Shown here one piece after another: positions 1-6,457 of a stretch of DNA of 28,582 nt (position 1 is the stretch's first letter; each line of letters begins with the position of its first letter). Both the position numbers and the translations under genes were made by a program. The notes beneath the pieces were generated by a model, which was not told the origin of the DNA, searched no databases, and saw nothing but the letters and a program-made list of their open reading frames with translations. The stretch spans positions 1 to 28,582 of the forward strand of contig CANQRC010000008.1 of the NCBI GenBank assembly GCA_947626155.1, written 5' to 3'. This DNA is from an uncultured Clostridia bacterium (lineage in GTDB: Bacteria > Bacillota > Clostridia > Christensenellales > UBA1242).

Positions 1-571
1 CATATTTAAAATCAAGGGGATAATATTTTTCAAAAATTGTTGCAATTTCTTTTTTATCAAAACCGTTTATTGCCATCCAAGTTGCAACCGCCGTGCTTTC
101 TGCACCTTTCAAGCCGTCTGGGTGATTGTGGGTGATTTCGGTCACAAGTTTTGAAAGCGCGGCAGCCTCTTCAATTGAGGAGGCAAAGTAAGCCACGGGT
201 GAAACCCTCATTGCCGCGCCATTGCCATAGGAATTATATGGCTTTGGGTCTTTTGAAGTGAGCCAAAGAATGAACTTTCTGCCATAGCCTGCCTCTAAAT
301 ATTTGTTTCCATATTCCCTCAGCCTTTTTATTGCATTTTTTGTCAAATTTGCATATTCAGCAAGAGGGAAGTTTCTTTGTTTTTGCTGCTCTTTGCTTAA
401 ATTTTGAAATTCATCTTTGCAATCTTGAAGCGCTCTAAAAACTGCAAAGGTCATGACGCTATCATCTGTGAATCTTCCTTTTTCATTGAAAAAAGGCGAG
501 AAATCTTTTGTTTTTATGTTGTTAAACTCATAAACTGAGCCAACAATGTCGCCAATTATTGCTCCAATCAT
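1..571 (-). CDS. ADP-ribosylglycohydrolase family protein, C-terminus cut by window edge
   Basis: The first 190 codons are present and the gene runs off the left edge. Seen in the translation: an N-terminal MIGAIIGDIVGSVYEF, then FTDDSVMT, SYGNGAAMRVSPVAY and THNHPDGLKGA. These are the metal- and substrate-binding motifs of the DraG/ARH fold: the GDxxGS loop, the T-D-D-S metal ligands, and the NG-A-MR-P and H-P segments. Family members remove ADP-ribose from proteins, nucleic acids or small molecules in the cytoplasm; the substrate here cannot be read from sequence. The ATG at 571-569 follows a strong GGAGG 5 nt upstream. The gene is divergent from sepF and has its own promoter. The family is certain enough; the specific role is not. 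Confidence 0.9.
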   Translation of the reverse strand, partial: MIGAIIGDIVGSVYEFNNIKTKDFSPFFNEKGRFTDDSVMTFAVFRALQDCKDEFQNLSKEQQKQRNFPLAEYANLTKNAIKRLREYGNKYLEAGYGRKFILWLTSKDPKPYNSYGNGAAMRVSPVAYFASSIEEAAALSKLVTEITHNHPDGLKGAESTAVATWMAINGFDKKEIATIFEKYYPLDFKY

Positions 572-587
572 ATAACCTCCGTTTTTT

Positions 588-616
588 ATTTTATCAATTT
601 TGTTTTTTAGTGTCAA
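588..616 (-). promoter_or_regulatory. Promoter of the ADP-ribosylglycohydrolase gene
   Basis: Read on the minus strand: TTGACA, a 17-nt spacer, then TGATAAAAT (extended -10). This is a near-consensus housekeeping promoter. It leaves a short leader containing GGAGG. It is back to back with the sepF promoter. Confidence 0.75.
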
Positions 617-632
617 ATATATTTTATTTATT

Positions 633-660
633 TTGAAATTTCTTTTTTTTGTGTTAATAT
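633..660 (+). promoter_or_regulatory. Promoter of sepF-lspA-rluD
   Basis: TTGAAA at 633-638, a 16-nt spacer, then TAATAT at 655-660 preceded by TGT (extended -10). The predicted start lies near 667, giving a leader of about 16 nt with a GAGGG ribosome-binding site. Confidence 0.55.
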
Positions 661-682
661 TAACCTAAGAGGGTAAAAATTT

Positions 683-1045
683 ATGGGACTTATGAATTAT
701 ATTTACAGATTTTTCGGCTTTGAGGGCGACGATGTGAAGGTGGTGAAGAAAAAACCAACTCCTCGCGCCACTTACAATCTTAAAGTCTCTCAAAAATTGC
801 CTGACGAGATTGACGGGGTGAGGGTTTATTATCCTCAAACGCTCTCAGAGGCGAAAGAAAAGGCGGAACTTTTGAAGAAAAACACTCCATTTTTTGTGGA
901 TTTTAGGGGCTGCTCTTCAAACGACAAGGCAAGCGCGCTGGATTATTTTCAGGGCGTGATGGATGTTTTGGGCGCAAAAATGGAACTTGTGGAGAAAAAT
1001 TTGTATATTTTTCTGCCTAAAAACATGGACGTTGAAAAGGATTAG
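683..1045 (+). CDS. sepF: Cell division protein SepF
   Basis: SepF is a cytoplasmic FtsZ-binding protein that tethers and aligns the Z-ring at the membrane. The 120-residue product starts MGLMNYIYRFFGFEGDD, the short amphipathic membrane-binding helix typical of SepF. After a brief basic linker (residues about 20-45) comes the conserved SepF domain: Y-P-Q-T-L-S-E-A, then FFVDFRG, then ALDYFQGVMDVLGA and the closing LYIFLPKNMDV. It is a little shorter than the usual ~150 residues because the linker is compressed. The ATG is preceded by GAGGG at 9 nt. lspA follows after 2 nt, so the two are likely co-transcribed. Confidence 0.9.
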   Translation: MGLMNYIYRFFGFEGDDVKVVKKKPTPRATYNLKVSQKLPDEIDGVRVYYPQTLSEAKEKAELLKKNTPFFVDFRGCSSNDKASALDYFQGVMDVLGAKMELVEKNLYIFLPKNMDVEKD

Positions 1046-1047
1046 TT

Positions 1048-1548
1048 GTGAAAAAACAATTTTGGATTAAATTTTCGGTTATGTGCGCAATAATTGTGGC
1101 TATTTTGGTGCTGGACCTAGTGACCAAGTATGTTTTTGACGTCACTCTTGCAGGAAAAACTGTGACAGTTATTCCTTATCTTTTCAACTTTCAACTTGTT
1201 CACAACTACGGCGCTGCTTGGGGGATTTTGGCGGGCAGACAAGTGTTTTTGCTTTTGCTTTCGGTTGTTTTTCTGGCAATGTTCATCTTTTATTATGTTA
1301 AAGAAAAAAACAAAACTTGGCTTTTGAACATCTCTTATGGCTTTTTGCTTTCGGGCTGCATTGGAAATATGTATGACAGGCTCGTTTTTGGATATGTCAG
1401 GGATTTTATTCAGTTCGATTTTTGGAAAAGTTTTCCAATTTTCAATTTCGCGGACTGCGCGCTTGTGATTGGCGTGGTGCTTTTTGTTGTTTATCTTATT
1501 ATATATTTTGTCAAGTCCAAAAAGGTTGAGAAAAATGACAAAAAGTAA
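1048..1548 (+). CDS. lspA: Lipoprotein signal peptidase (signal peptidase II)
   Basis: LspA is the inner-membrane aspartyl protease that removes the signal peptide of prolipoproteins after lipidation. The 166-residue product has four hydrophobic segments. Signature regions are VTKYV near the first helix, HNYGAAWGIL, GNMYDR with catalytic Asp110, and FNFADC with catalytic Asp136. The two Asp residues match the known catalytic pair. The start is a GTG two bases after the sepF stop, with only a weak purine-rich site, which suggests coupling to sepF. Its substrates in this window would include the PrsA-like lipoprotein (lipobox VFAGC) and the giant lipoprotein (lipobox LLSAC). The C-terminal end overlaps rluD by 14 bp. 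Confidence 0.95.
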   Translation: MKKQFWIKFSVMCAIIVAILVLDLVTKYVFDVTLAGKTVTVIPYLFNFQLVHNYGAAWGILAGRQVFLLLLSVVFLAMFIFYYVKEKNKTWLLNISYGFLLSGCIGNMYDRLVFGYVRDFIQFDFWKSFPIFNFADCALVIGVVLFVVYLIIYFVKSKKVEKNDKK

Positions 1549-2449
1549 GTTTGTTGCAGGGAGCGAAGACGCAAAAAAGAGGTTGGATGTTTTTTTGCAA
1601 GAAAAACTTTCGTCTTTCAGCCGCTCGCATATAAAAAACCTTATTGAAAAGAACCATGTTTTTTTGAACGGAAAAACGAATTTGAAGGCTGGGGCATCTT
1701 TGAGGGCGGGCGACGTGATTGAGGTGGAAGAGATTTTGCCAGAAAAAATTTCAACCGAGGCGGAAAACATCCCTCTTGACATTGTTTATCAGGATGAAGA
1801 CGTTGTTGTGATTAACAAACCTCAGGGGCTGGTGGTGCATCCGTGCAGTTCGACGAGGAGCGGAACGCTTGTGAACGGGCTGCTTTTTGCCGTGAAAGAT
1901 TTGAGCGGAATAAATGGGAAGCTGAGGCCGGGAATTGTGCATAGGCTGGACAAGGACACCAGCGGGCTTTTGGTGGTGGCGAAAAATGATTTTGCGCACA
2001 CCTCACTTGCCGAGCAAATTAAAGAAAAAACTGCAAAAAGAACATATTTGGCGCTTTTGGACGGAAATTTGCGGGAAAATGAGGGCAGAATTGAGACTTT
2101 TTTGAAGCGCGACCCAAAAGATAGGAAGAAAATAAGCGTGCAAGATAGCGGCAGAAAGGCGGTGACTGATTATAAAGTTTTGCAGCGATTTGAGAAAAAC
2201 TGCCTTGTGGAGTTCAATTTGCAGACGGGCAGGACACATCAAATTAGGGTTCACGCAAAATATTTGGGGCATCCCGTTGTTGGGGACAAACTTTATGGCA
2301 AAGAGGTCAAGGGGCTTGACGGGCAACTTCTTCATGCCTTTCGGCTTTCGTTCACTCATCCTCGAACGGGAAAAGTGATGACTTTTGAGGCAAAACTTCC
2401 ATTCTATTTTGAAAATTACATGAAAAAACTCAAAAGTATTGAGGACTAA
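1535..2449 (+). CDS. rluD: RluD-type 23S rRNA pseudouridine synthase
   Basis: A 304-residue RluA/RluD-family enzyme that converts uridines in 23S rRNA to pseudouridine. Residues about 5-60 form an S4 RNA-binding domain (AKKRLDVFLQEKL ... SRSHIKNLIEKNHVFLNGK). The catalytic domain has RPGIVHRLDKDTSGLLVVAK with the nucleophile Asp139 (HRLD), then LQTGRTHQIRVH. The start chosen is the ATG at 1535 (MTKSKFVAG), because it begins the S4 domain correctly. It overlaps the end of lspA by 14 bp, typical of the common lspA-rluD pair. The exact uridine targets are inferred from family only. Confidence 0.93.
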   Translation: MTKSKFVAGSEDAKKRLDVFLQEKLSSFSRSHIKNLIEKNHVFLNGKTNLKAGASLRAGDVIEVEEILPEKISTEAENIPLDIVYQDEDVVVINKPQGLVVHPCSSTRSGTLVNGLLFAVKDLSGINGKLRPGIVHRLDKDTSGLLVVAKNDFAHTSLAEQIKEKTAKRTYLALLDGNLRENEGRIETFLKRDPKDRKKISVQDSGRKAVTDYKVLQRFEKNCLVEFNLQTGRTHQIRVHAKYLGHPVVGDKLYGKEVKGLDGQLLHAFRLSFTHPRTGKVMTFEAKLPFYFENYMKKLKSIED

Positions 2450-2484
2450 ACTCAAAAATTGTGGTTTTTGACAAAAAATTTGGG

Positions 2485-2512
2485 TTGATTTTTGGAAGAA
2501 ATATGCTAAAAT
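2485..2512 (+). promoter_or_regulatory. Promoter of the S41 peptidase gene, predicted leaderless
   Basis: TTGATT at 2485-2490, a 16-nt spacer and TGCTAAAAT (-10 hexamer 2507-2512, extended). Exactly 6 nt separate the -10 from the ATG at 2519, so the expected transcription start is the A of the ATG. There is no room for a Shine-Dalgarno sequence. Confidence 0.55.
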
Positions 2513-2518
2513 GAAGAT

Positions 2519-3574
2519 ATGAAAAACAGTCAAATTGCTAGGGATATTATATCCACGCTTGAAAAAGAGCACATAAATTTATATCATGATGTTTCAAAAG
2601 AAGAAATTGAAAAGCGGCTGGCGGAAATAAAGAACATTGACAGGTTGTCCGACTTGGAATTTGATTATGAAATGTCAAAATTGTTTGCGTTGTTTAAAGA
2701 TGCGCACACAAGTTATTTTTTGCCAAAAATTAGGAGCAACAAATATTTTAAGTTTTTTAAAGATAAAGCCTACATTTTCGAAAACGGCAATTGGGAGGAA
2801 ATAAAATCATTTGGAGGTCAAAGTCCAGATGTTGTTTTTCAAAAGGTTAGAGAAATTGTTAATTTTGAAACGGAAGAGTGGTTTTTATGCAAACTTTCTG
2901 AAACAATTCCAAACCTATATGTTTGGCAAATGTTGGGGATTGAAAATTATGTGGAAACGGTAAGCGGGCAAAAAATTGTGATTGAACCGCTTAAAGAAGT
3001 TCCAAAAAGGGCGGAAAACCATCCTTATGAATTTAAAATTTTGAGTGGAAATGTGTTGTATGTTAGATATTCTTCGTGTGTGGAAGACCCAACATATCCT
3101 TTCGAAAAATTTGTTGAGGACATTGCTAAGCAGGTAAACAAGTTGCAAATAAAGAAGTATATTTTGGATGTTAGAAATAACACGGGAGGCAACTCTGAAA
3201 TACTAAATCCTTTTCAAGAACTTGTTAAAAAGAAAAAGTTGCAGGGCGTCCTTTTAATAAACAACAAAGTGTTTTCATCTGGACGATTTGCAGTTGCAAG
3301 GTTTAAAAAAGAATTTAACACTCCTCTTATTGGCGAGCCAACAGGTGGGGCGGCAAAATCTTATGGCTACATGAAGCCGCTTGAAGTGGATGGAAAAAAG
3401 TTCTCTGCTTCAATAAGATTGTGGGATTTTAGCAACATTTTTGGCTACACAGGAGCAATTCAGCCAGACATTTTTGTTGAAACAACAATGGAGGATTTTG
3501 TAACGGGGCATGACAGACCTCTTGCCGCCGCACTGACATATTTGAAAACCCTTGACAAAAACATTGAAATGTAA
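2519..3574 (+). CDS. S41-family (tail-specific protease-like) peptidase homologue
   Basis: A 351-residue protein with no signal peptide or membrane segment, so probably cytoplasmic. The N-terminal third is helical (LEKEHINLYHDVSKEEIEKR), as in the cap of S41 proteins, and contains FKDAHTSYFLP. The C-terminal half carries the S41 core: YILDVRNNTGGNSE, then VFSSGRFAVARF, GEPTGGAAKSYG and IQPDI. The FSSG segment aligns with the nucleophile region of S41 proteases (Ser253 is the best candidate), but Arg stands where many members have Glu. There is no recognisable PDZ domain. It sits alone between rluD and rplU behind its own promoter. Proteolytic activity and substrate are unproven; it could be a non-classical or inactive member. 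Confidence 0.75.
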   Translation: MKNSQIARDIISTLEKEHINLYHDVSKEEIEKRLAEIKNIDRLSDLEFDYEMSKLFALFKDAHTSYFLPKIRSNKYFKFFKDKAYIFENGNWEEIKSFGGQSPDVVFQKVREIVNFETEEWFLCKLSETIPNLYVWQMLGIENYVETVSGQKIVIEPLKEVPKRAENHPYEFKILSGNVLYVRYSSCVEDPTYPFEKFVEDIAKQVNKLQIKKYILDVRNNTGGNSEILNPFQELVKKKKLQGVLLINNKVFSSGRFAVARFKKEFNTPLIGEPTGGAAKSYGYMKPLEVDGKKFSASIRLWDFSNIFGYTGAIQPDIFVETTMEDFVTGHDRPLAAALTYLKTLDKNIEM

Positions 3575-3615
3575 AGCAATTTGTGAGTTTTTGGTGGGAA
3601 ATTTTGCGATTTTGC

Positions 3616-3644
3616 TTGACAAATGGTGGAGGATTTGATATTAT
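3616..3644 (+). promoter_or_regulatory. Promoter of the rplU operon
   Basis: TTGACA at 3616-3621, a 17-nt spacer and TATTAT at 3639-3644 preceded by TGA (extended -10). This is a strong consensus promoter, suited to a ribosomal-protein operon. Predicted start near 3651. Confidence 0.75.
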
Positions 3645-3650
3645 ATTGGG

Positions 3651-3795
3651 GTATCCGCTTGTGTCGGGCTTATTTTGCTATGGGATTATTCTTTGTCGGG
3701 CTATTAAGTTGAGATTTGTTTTGTCCTTGCAAAATATACAAAATGACGAGGCTCTGCCTTGACGACAGCGAGTTTGGTTAGAGGAGGTTAAATTT
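3651..3795 (+). ncRNA. L21 leader-like structured 5' UTR of rplU
   Basis: About 145 nt separate the predicted transcription start from the rplU ATG, far longer than the other leaders here. The leader holds two copies of GTCGGGCT (3663-3670 and 3695-3702) and short self-complementary segments around 3750-3772 (CTC-GC ... GC-GAG). It ends in GAGGAGG. Many Bacillota carry an L21 leader at this place that is thought to control rplU by feedback. Position and structure fit that element; I could not run a covariance search. Confidence 0.5.
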
Positions 3796-4104
3796 ATGTT
3801 TGCAGTTGTTCAAACAGGTGGAAAGCAGTATAATGTCACTTTGAATGATGTTTTGAAAGTTGAAAAACTTGAAAATGCTGTTGGAGACAAGGTTAAACTT
3901 GATGTTTTGCTTGTTTCAGACGGTGACAAAACTGTTGCAGGAACACCTACTGTTAAGAATGCGGAAGTTTTGGCAGAAGTGCTTGCTCACGGCAAAGGCG
4001 ACAAGATTGTTGTTTACAAGTATAAGCCTAAGAAAAATGAACGCAAAAAACAAGGTCACAGACAACCTTGGACAGAAATTAAAATTGTTTCTATAAAGAT
4101 GTAA
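3796..4104 (+). CDS. rplU: 50S ribosomal protein L21
   Basis: 102 residues, the normal length for bacterial L21. It begins MFAVVQTGGKQYNV and ends with the conserved YKPKKNERKKQGHRQPWTEIKI region that contacts 23S rRNA. A strong GAGGAGG lies just upstream of the ATG. It is the first gene of rplU-prp-rpmA, the standard Bacillota order, with the next gene starting one base after the stop. Confidence 0.97.
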   Translation: MFAVVQTGGKQYNVTLNDVLKVEKLENAVGDKVKLDVLLVSDGDKTVAGTPTVKNAEVLAEVLAHGKGDKIVVYKYKPKKNERKKQGHRQPWTEIKIVSIKM

Positions 4105-4105
4105 T

Positions 4106-4426
4106 ATGATTAAGATTTATATTTTCAAAGATGACAAATTCATAAACGGATTTCAGGTGAAAGGGCACAGCCGCTTTGCCGAAAGTGGCAAAGACATTGT
4201 GTGCAGCGCCGTTTCAGCCGTCACGCAAATGACTGTTAAAGGGCTTGACGAAGTGTTGGGGCTGAAAACAAATTTGACGATTGAGGACGGATATTTGCAG
4301 GTTTTGCTTGACGAAAACCGCTTGGATGCACAAGTGCTTATGCTTACACTTGAAAAAACTCTTGAAGATATACAAAATCAATATCCTAAATTTGTTAAAA
4401 TGGAGGTTAAAAAAAGATGTTTATAA
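4106..4426 (+). CDS. prp: Ribosomal-processing cysteine protease Prp
   Basis: Prp (YsxB family) removes the N-terminal leader of ribosomal protein L27 in Bacillota. The 106-residue product has the family signature GHSRFAESGKDIVCSAVSAV, with the catalytic His21 and Cys33. It lies between rplU and rpmA, as expected, and overlaps rpmA by 10 bp. Its substrate is visible next door: L27 here starts MFINLQLFAHKKG. The gene has almost no spacing after rplU, so translation is probably coupled. Confidence 0.93.
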   Translation: MIKIYIFKDDKFINGFQVKGHSRFAESGKDIVCSAVSAVTQMTVKGLDEVLGLKTNLTIEDGYLQVLLDENRLDAQVLMLTLEKTLEDIQNQYPKFVKMEVKKRCL

Positions 4427-4716
4427 ATTTACAACTTTTTGCTCATAAAAAGGGCGGCGGAAGCACCAAAAACGGCAGAGACTCCCAAAGTAAACGTCTG
4501 GGCGTTAAGGCTTATGCTGGCGAATTTGTTACCGCAGGCTCAATCATAATCAGACAACGCGGCACAAAAGTTTACCCTGGCACAAATGTTGCGCTTGGAA
4601 AAGACTACACACTTTTTGCGCTTAAAGACGGAAATGTTGTGTTTGAATCACACGCCGGAAAAGATGTTGTCTCTGTTGTTGAAGAGAAAAAGAAAACTGT
4701 AAAGAAGGCACAATAG
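4417..4716 (+). CDS. rpmA: 50S ribosomal protein L27 with Prp-cleavable leader
   Basis: The 99-residue product has the L27 core (AHKKGGGSTKNGRDSQSKRLGVK ... GDYTLFA-type strand, here GKDYTLFALKDG) whose basic N-terminus reaches the peptidyl-transferase centre. Unlike Proteobacterial L27, it carries a leader MFINLQLF before A9-H10-K-K-G. This matches the Bacillota motif cut by Prp between Phe and Ala. The ATG at 4417 lies within the end of prp and has GGAGG at 4402-4406. A terminator hairpin overlaps its stop codon. Confidence 0.96.
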   Translation: MFINLQLFAHKKGGGSTKNGRDSQSKRLGVKAYAGEFVTAGSIIIRQRGTKVYPGTNVALGKDYTLFALKDGNVVFESHAGKDVVSVVEEKKKTVKKAQ

Positions 4717-4728
4717 TTGCCTTTTTTT
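4705..4728 (+). terminator. Rho-independent terminator after rpmA
   Basis: AAGGCA, a 7-nt loop and TGCCTT followed by a run of seven T (4722-4728). The hairpin starts inside the last codons of rpmA. It is short (6 bp), so some read-through into the glycosylase gene is likely. Confidence 0.65.
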
Positions 4729-4741
4729 GTTGGGGAAGAAG

Positions 4742-5572
4742 ATGAAATATTTGCTTGCACAAAACAAGATTTCAATTTTTGGAAAGGAAGATTTTTGCCC
4801 CGCGCACATTTTGGAGTGTGGGCAGATTTTTTCATATAAAAATTGCGGCGACCACTTTGAGGTTCTCTCAAAAGACAAAAAAGCCAAAATTTTTGAAACG
4901 GAGAGCGGATTTGAAATTTTGACGGATGATTCGAAATATTTTGAGAACTTCTTTGATTTGAAAACCAATTATGGCGAAATCAAGAGGAAACTTTCTAAGT
5001 TTGAAATTTTGAAAAAGCCAATTGAGTTTGGCTACGGAATTAGAATTTTGAAAAATGACCTCTTTGAGATGCTCATCTCTTTTATTGTGTCCGCAAACAA
5101 CAATATCAAAAGAATTCAACTTATTCTGGGCAGGCTGAGAGAAAGGCTGGGCGAGAAGAAAGGCGACTTTTATTCTTTTCCAATCAGAGAAAGAATGCTG
5201 ACTGTGGACGAGAAGTTTTTTGCGGAAATTGGGGCGGGCTATCGGGCAAAATACTTGTTTAATGTTGTTAGGCAGATTGACGAGGACAGGCTTCAAGAGT
5301 GGCAGGCGCTTTCAACTGAGGCGCTGAGGAAAAAGCTTATCACTCTTTCGGGTGTTGGGCCAAAAGTGGCGGACTGCATTCTGCTTTTTGGCTTTGGAAG
5401 AGGAGATGTTTTTCCTGTGGACACGTGGATTGAAAAAATGTATAACAAATTCTATCTGCCCGAACACAACCGCGAGAAGATTAGAAGAAATTTGACCGAC
5501 CAGTTTGGGCTGTATTCGGGCTACGCGCAACAATATTTGTTTTACTACATGAGGTGTTGTGGGGACAACTAG
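4742..5572 (+). CDS. ogg: OGG-type 8-oxoguanine DNA glycosylase/AP lyase
   Basis: A 276-residue base-excision repair enzyme of the OGG1 family, which excises 8-oxoguanine and nicks the abasic site. The N-terminal ~90 residues resemble the OGG N-domain (ILECGQIFSY, the F/W-R/Q region). The helix-hairpin-helix reads LSGVGPKVADCILLFGFGR with catalytic Lys208, followed by FPVDTW with Asp227, as in OGG1 (GVGxKVADC ... VPVD). IGAGYRAKY is also characteristic. I chose the ATG at 4742, with a GGGGAAG site just ahead, over the upstream TTG at 4727, which lies in the T-run of the terminator. It may be expressed by read-through from rpmA, since no separate promoter is obvious. Confidence 0.88.
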   Translation: MKYLLAQNKISIFGKEDFCPAHILECGQIFSYKNCGDHFEVLSKDKKAKIFETESGFEILTDDSKYFENFFDLKTNYGEIKRKLSKFEILKKPIEFGYGIRILKNDLFEMLISFIVSANNNIKRIQLILGRLRERLGEKKGDFYSFPIRERMLTVDEKFFAEIGAGYRAKYLFNVVRQIDEDRLQEWQALSTEALRKKLITLSGVGPKVADCILLFGFGRGDVFPVDTWIEKMYNKFYLPEHNREKIRRNLTDQFGLYSGYAQQYLFYYMRCCGDN

Positions 5573-5777
5573 AATTTCTTAACGCGGACACGGCAAAGCC
5601 TAACCGCTAAAATTCGTTTTCCCCACAGACCCCTTTCCGCACCTCGAAAAATTCCGCTGGACATTTTTCATCGATAGAAGTGCCATAAAATTTAGAAGAG
5701 CAGGCAAAGCCCTTTCTCTCCAAAATTTTATGGCGGGATTGAGAGTGTGAAAGTGAGTGCTTCGAAGACAAGTGGTT
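5573..5777 (+). other. Non-coding stretch with inverted repeats, no gene seen
   Basis: No credible reading frame. It contains an imperfect stem-loop at 5584-5607 (GCGG/CCGC around GGC-AAA-GCC), which might end ogg transcription but lacks a T-run. A second hairpin is GAAAAAT/ATTTTTC at 5646-5669. An 11-bp inverted repeat CCATAAAATTT (5683-5693) / AAATTTTATGG (5723-5733) flanks 29 nt. Base composition is like the repeat cluster that follows. It may be the remnant of an older element. Confidence 0.4.
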
Positions 5778-5862
5778 GAGATTCTTCACTCCATTTCATT
5801 CCGTAGCGCCAACGCGTGAGGGTCCGTCAGCGAGATTGCTTCGCAATGCAGAATGACAATAA

Positions 5863-5989
5863 AAAAGTCCGCCCGCTGTCATTCTGAGCCGACACTTTCG
5901 TGTCGTGCCGAAGAATCTCGGGCGGGGCTACCACAAAAAAGAGGATGAGATTCTTCCTCTCCGCTTCGCTCCGCGTCAGAATGACAGCA
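5863..5989. repeat. Long direct repeat, copy 1
   Basis: A 127-bp composite unit: an inverted element, the joining stretch GGCTACCACAAAAAA, and a direct element with middle CCTCTCCGCTTCGCTCCGC. It recurs at 6132-6258 with only a handful of substitutions and two compensating single-base indels. The cluster therefore grew by recent duplication of a block. Confidence 0.85.
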
Positions 5990-6060
5990 TAAAAACAGAA
6001 TGACAGCAGAGGGGAGTGTTCAGAATGACAGCGGAAAAGGCAGAATGACAGCAGAGGAGT

Positions 6061-6110
6061 GGATGAGATTCTTCACGGCGCTGCGCTTGTTCAGAATGAC
6101 AGCGGAGGGG
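6061..6110. repeat. Exact 50-bp direct repeat, copy 1
   Basis: Starts GGATGAGATTCTTC, with middle ACGGCGCTGCGCTTGTT, and ends AGCGGAGGGG. It is identical base for base to 6359-6408. Confidence 0.85.
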
Positions 6111-6131
6111 GGGGGTGTTCAGAATGACAAT

Positions 6132-6258
6132 AAAAGTCGCCCGTTGTCATTCTGAGCCGACACTTTCGTGTCGTGCCGAAGAATCTCGGGCGAGGCTACC
6201 ACAAAAAAAGAGGATGAGATTCTTCCTCTCCGCTTCGCTCCGCCTCAGAATGACAGCA
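6132..6258. repeat. Long direct repeat, copy 2
   Basis: Near-identical partner of 5863-5989. Copy 2 has GTCGCCCG against GTCCGCCCG, one extra A in the A-run, and CGCCTC against CGCGTC. Confidence 0.85.
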
Positions 6259-6358
6259 GAGAGTGCAGAATGACAATAAAGTAGTTGAGATTCTTCCTCT
6301 CCGCTTCGCTCCGCGTCAGAATGACAGCAAAGAAAAAGCAGGATGACAGCGGAGGGGT

Positions 6359-6408
6359 GGATGAGATTCTTCACGGCGCTGCGCTTGTTCAGAATGACAG
6401 CGGAGGGG
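6359..6408. repeat. Exact 50-bp direct repeat, copy 2
   Basis: Identical to 6061-6110. It lies just outside the terminator of the minus-strand gene. Confidence 0.85.
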
Positions 6409-6427
6409 CGGAATGGTAGCAAAAGAA

Positions 6428-6453
6428 AAAGGCAGCGAGGGGCTGTCTTTTCT
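6428..6453 (-). terminator. Terminator of the minus-strand surface protein gene
   Basis: Read on the minus strand: AAAAGACAGC, loop CCCTC, GCTGCCTTTTT and further T. This is a 10-bp stem with one A-C mismatch and a T-tract, 4 nt past the stop codon. Confidence 0.65.
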
Positions 6454-6457
6454 TGTT

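Larger units (their letters stand above)
5778..6399. repeat. Cluster of palindromic intergenic elements
   Basis: Complete units run from GAGATTCTTC to CAGAATGACA, with a variable GC-rich middle. Six are in direct orientation: 5778-5858, 5947-5986, 6065-6101, 6216-6255, 6287-6326 and 6363-6399. Two are inverted (GTCATTCTG ... GAAGAATCTC): 5878-5919 and 6146-6187. Extra half-units CAGAATGACA stand alone at 5996, 6021, 6041, 6120 and 6266, and CAGGATGACA at 6339. The inverted units contain a hairpin CGACAC-TTTC-GTGTCG. I recognise the type as similar to dispersed REP-like palindromes of many bacteria, but cannot name a family. No transposase is nearby. Confidence 0.85.

Noticed and set aside
1117..1782. 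Long minus-strand open frame (221 codons) over lspA and rluD
   Set aside because: It is fully antisense to two well-conserved genes with intact motifs and has no promoter, ribosome-binding site or family features.
2453..2473. Hairpin TCAAAAA ... TTTTTGA after rluD
   Set aside because: Purely A/T stem with no T-run after it on the plus strand; too weak to call a terminator.
4727..4741. Upstream TTG start for the DNA glycosylase
   Set aside because: It lies in the T-run of the rpmA terminator with no ribosome-binding site; the ATG at 4742 has one.
5607..5789. 60-codon minus-strand frame between ogg and the repeats
   Set aside because: Too short, no ribosome-binding site, and it runs over the inverted repeats of the non-coding stretch.
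5778..6399. Possible CRISPR array
   Set aside because: The repeats are of unequal spacing, occur in both orientations and overlap each other, and the ‘spacers’ are themselves repeats. No cas gene is near.
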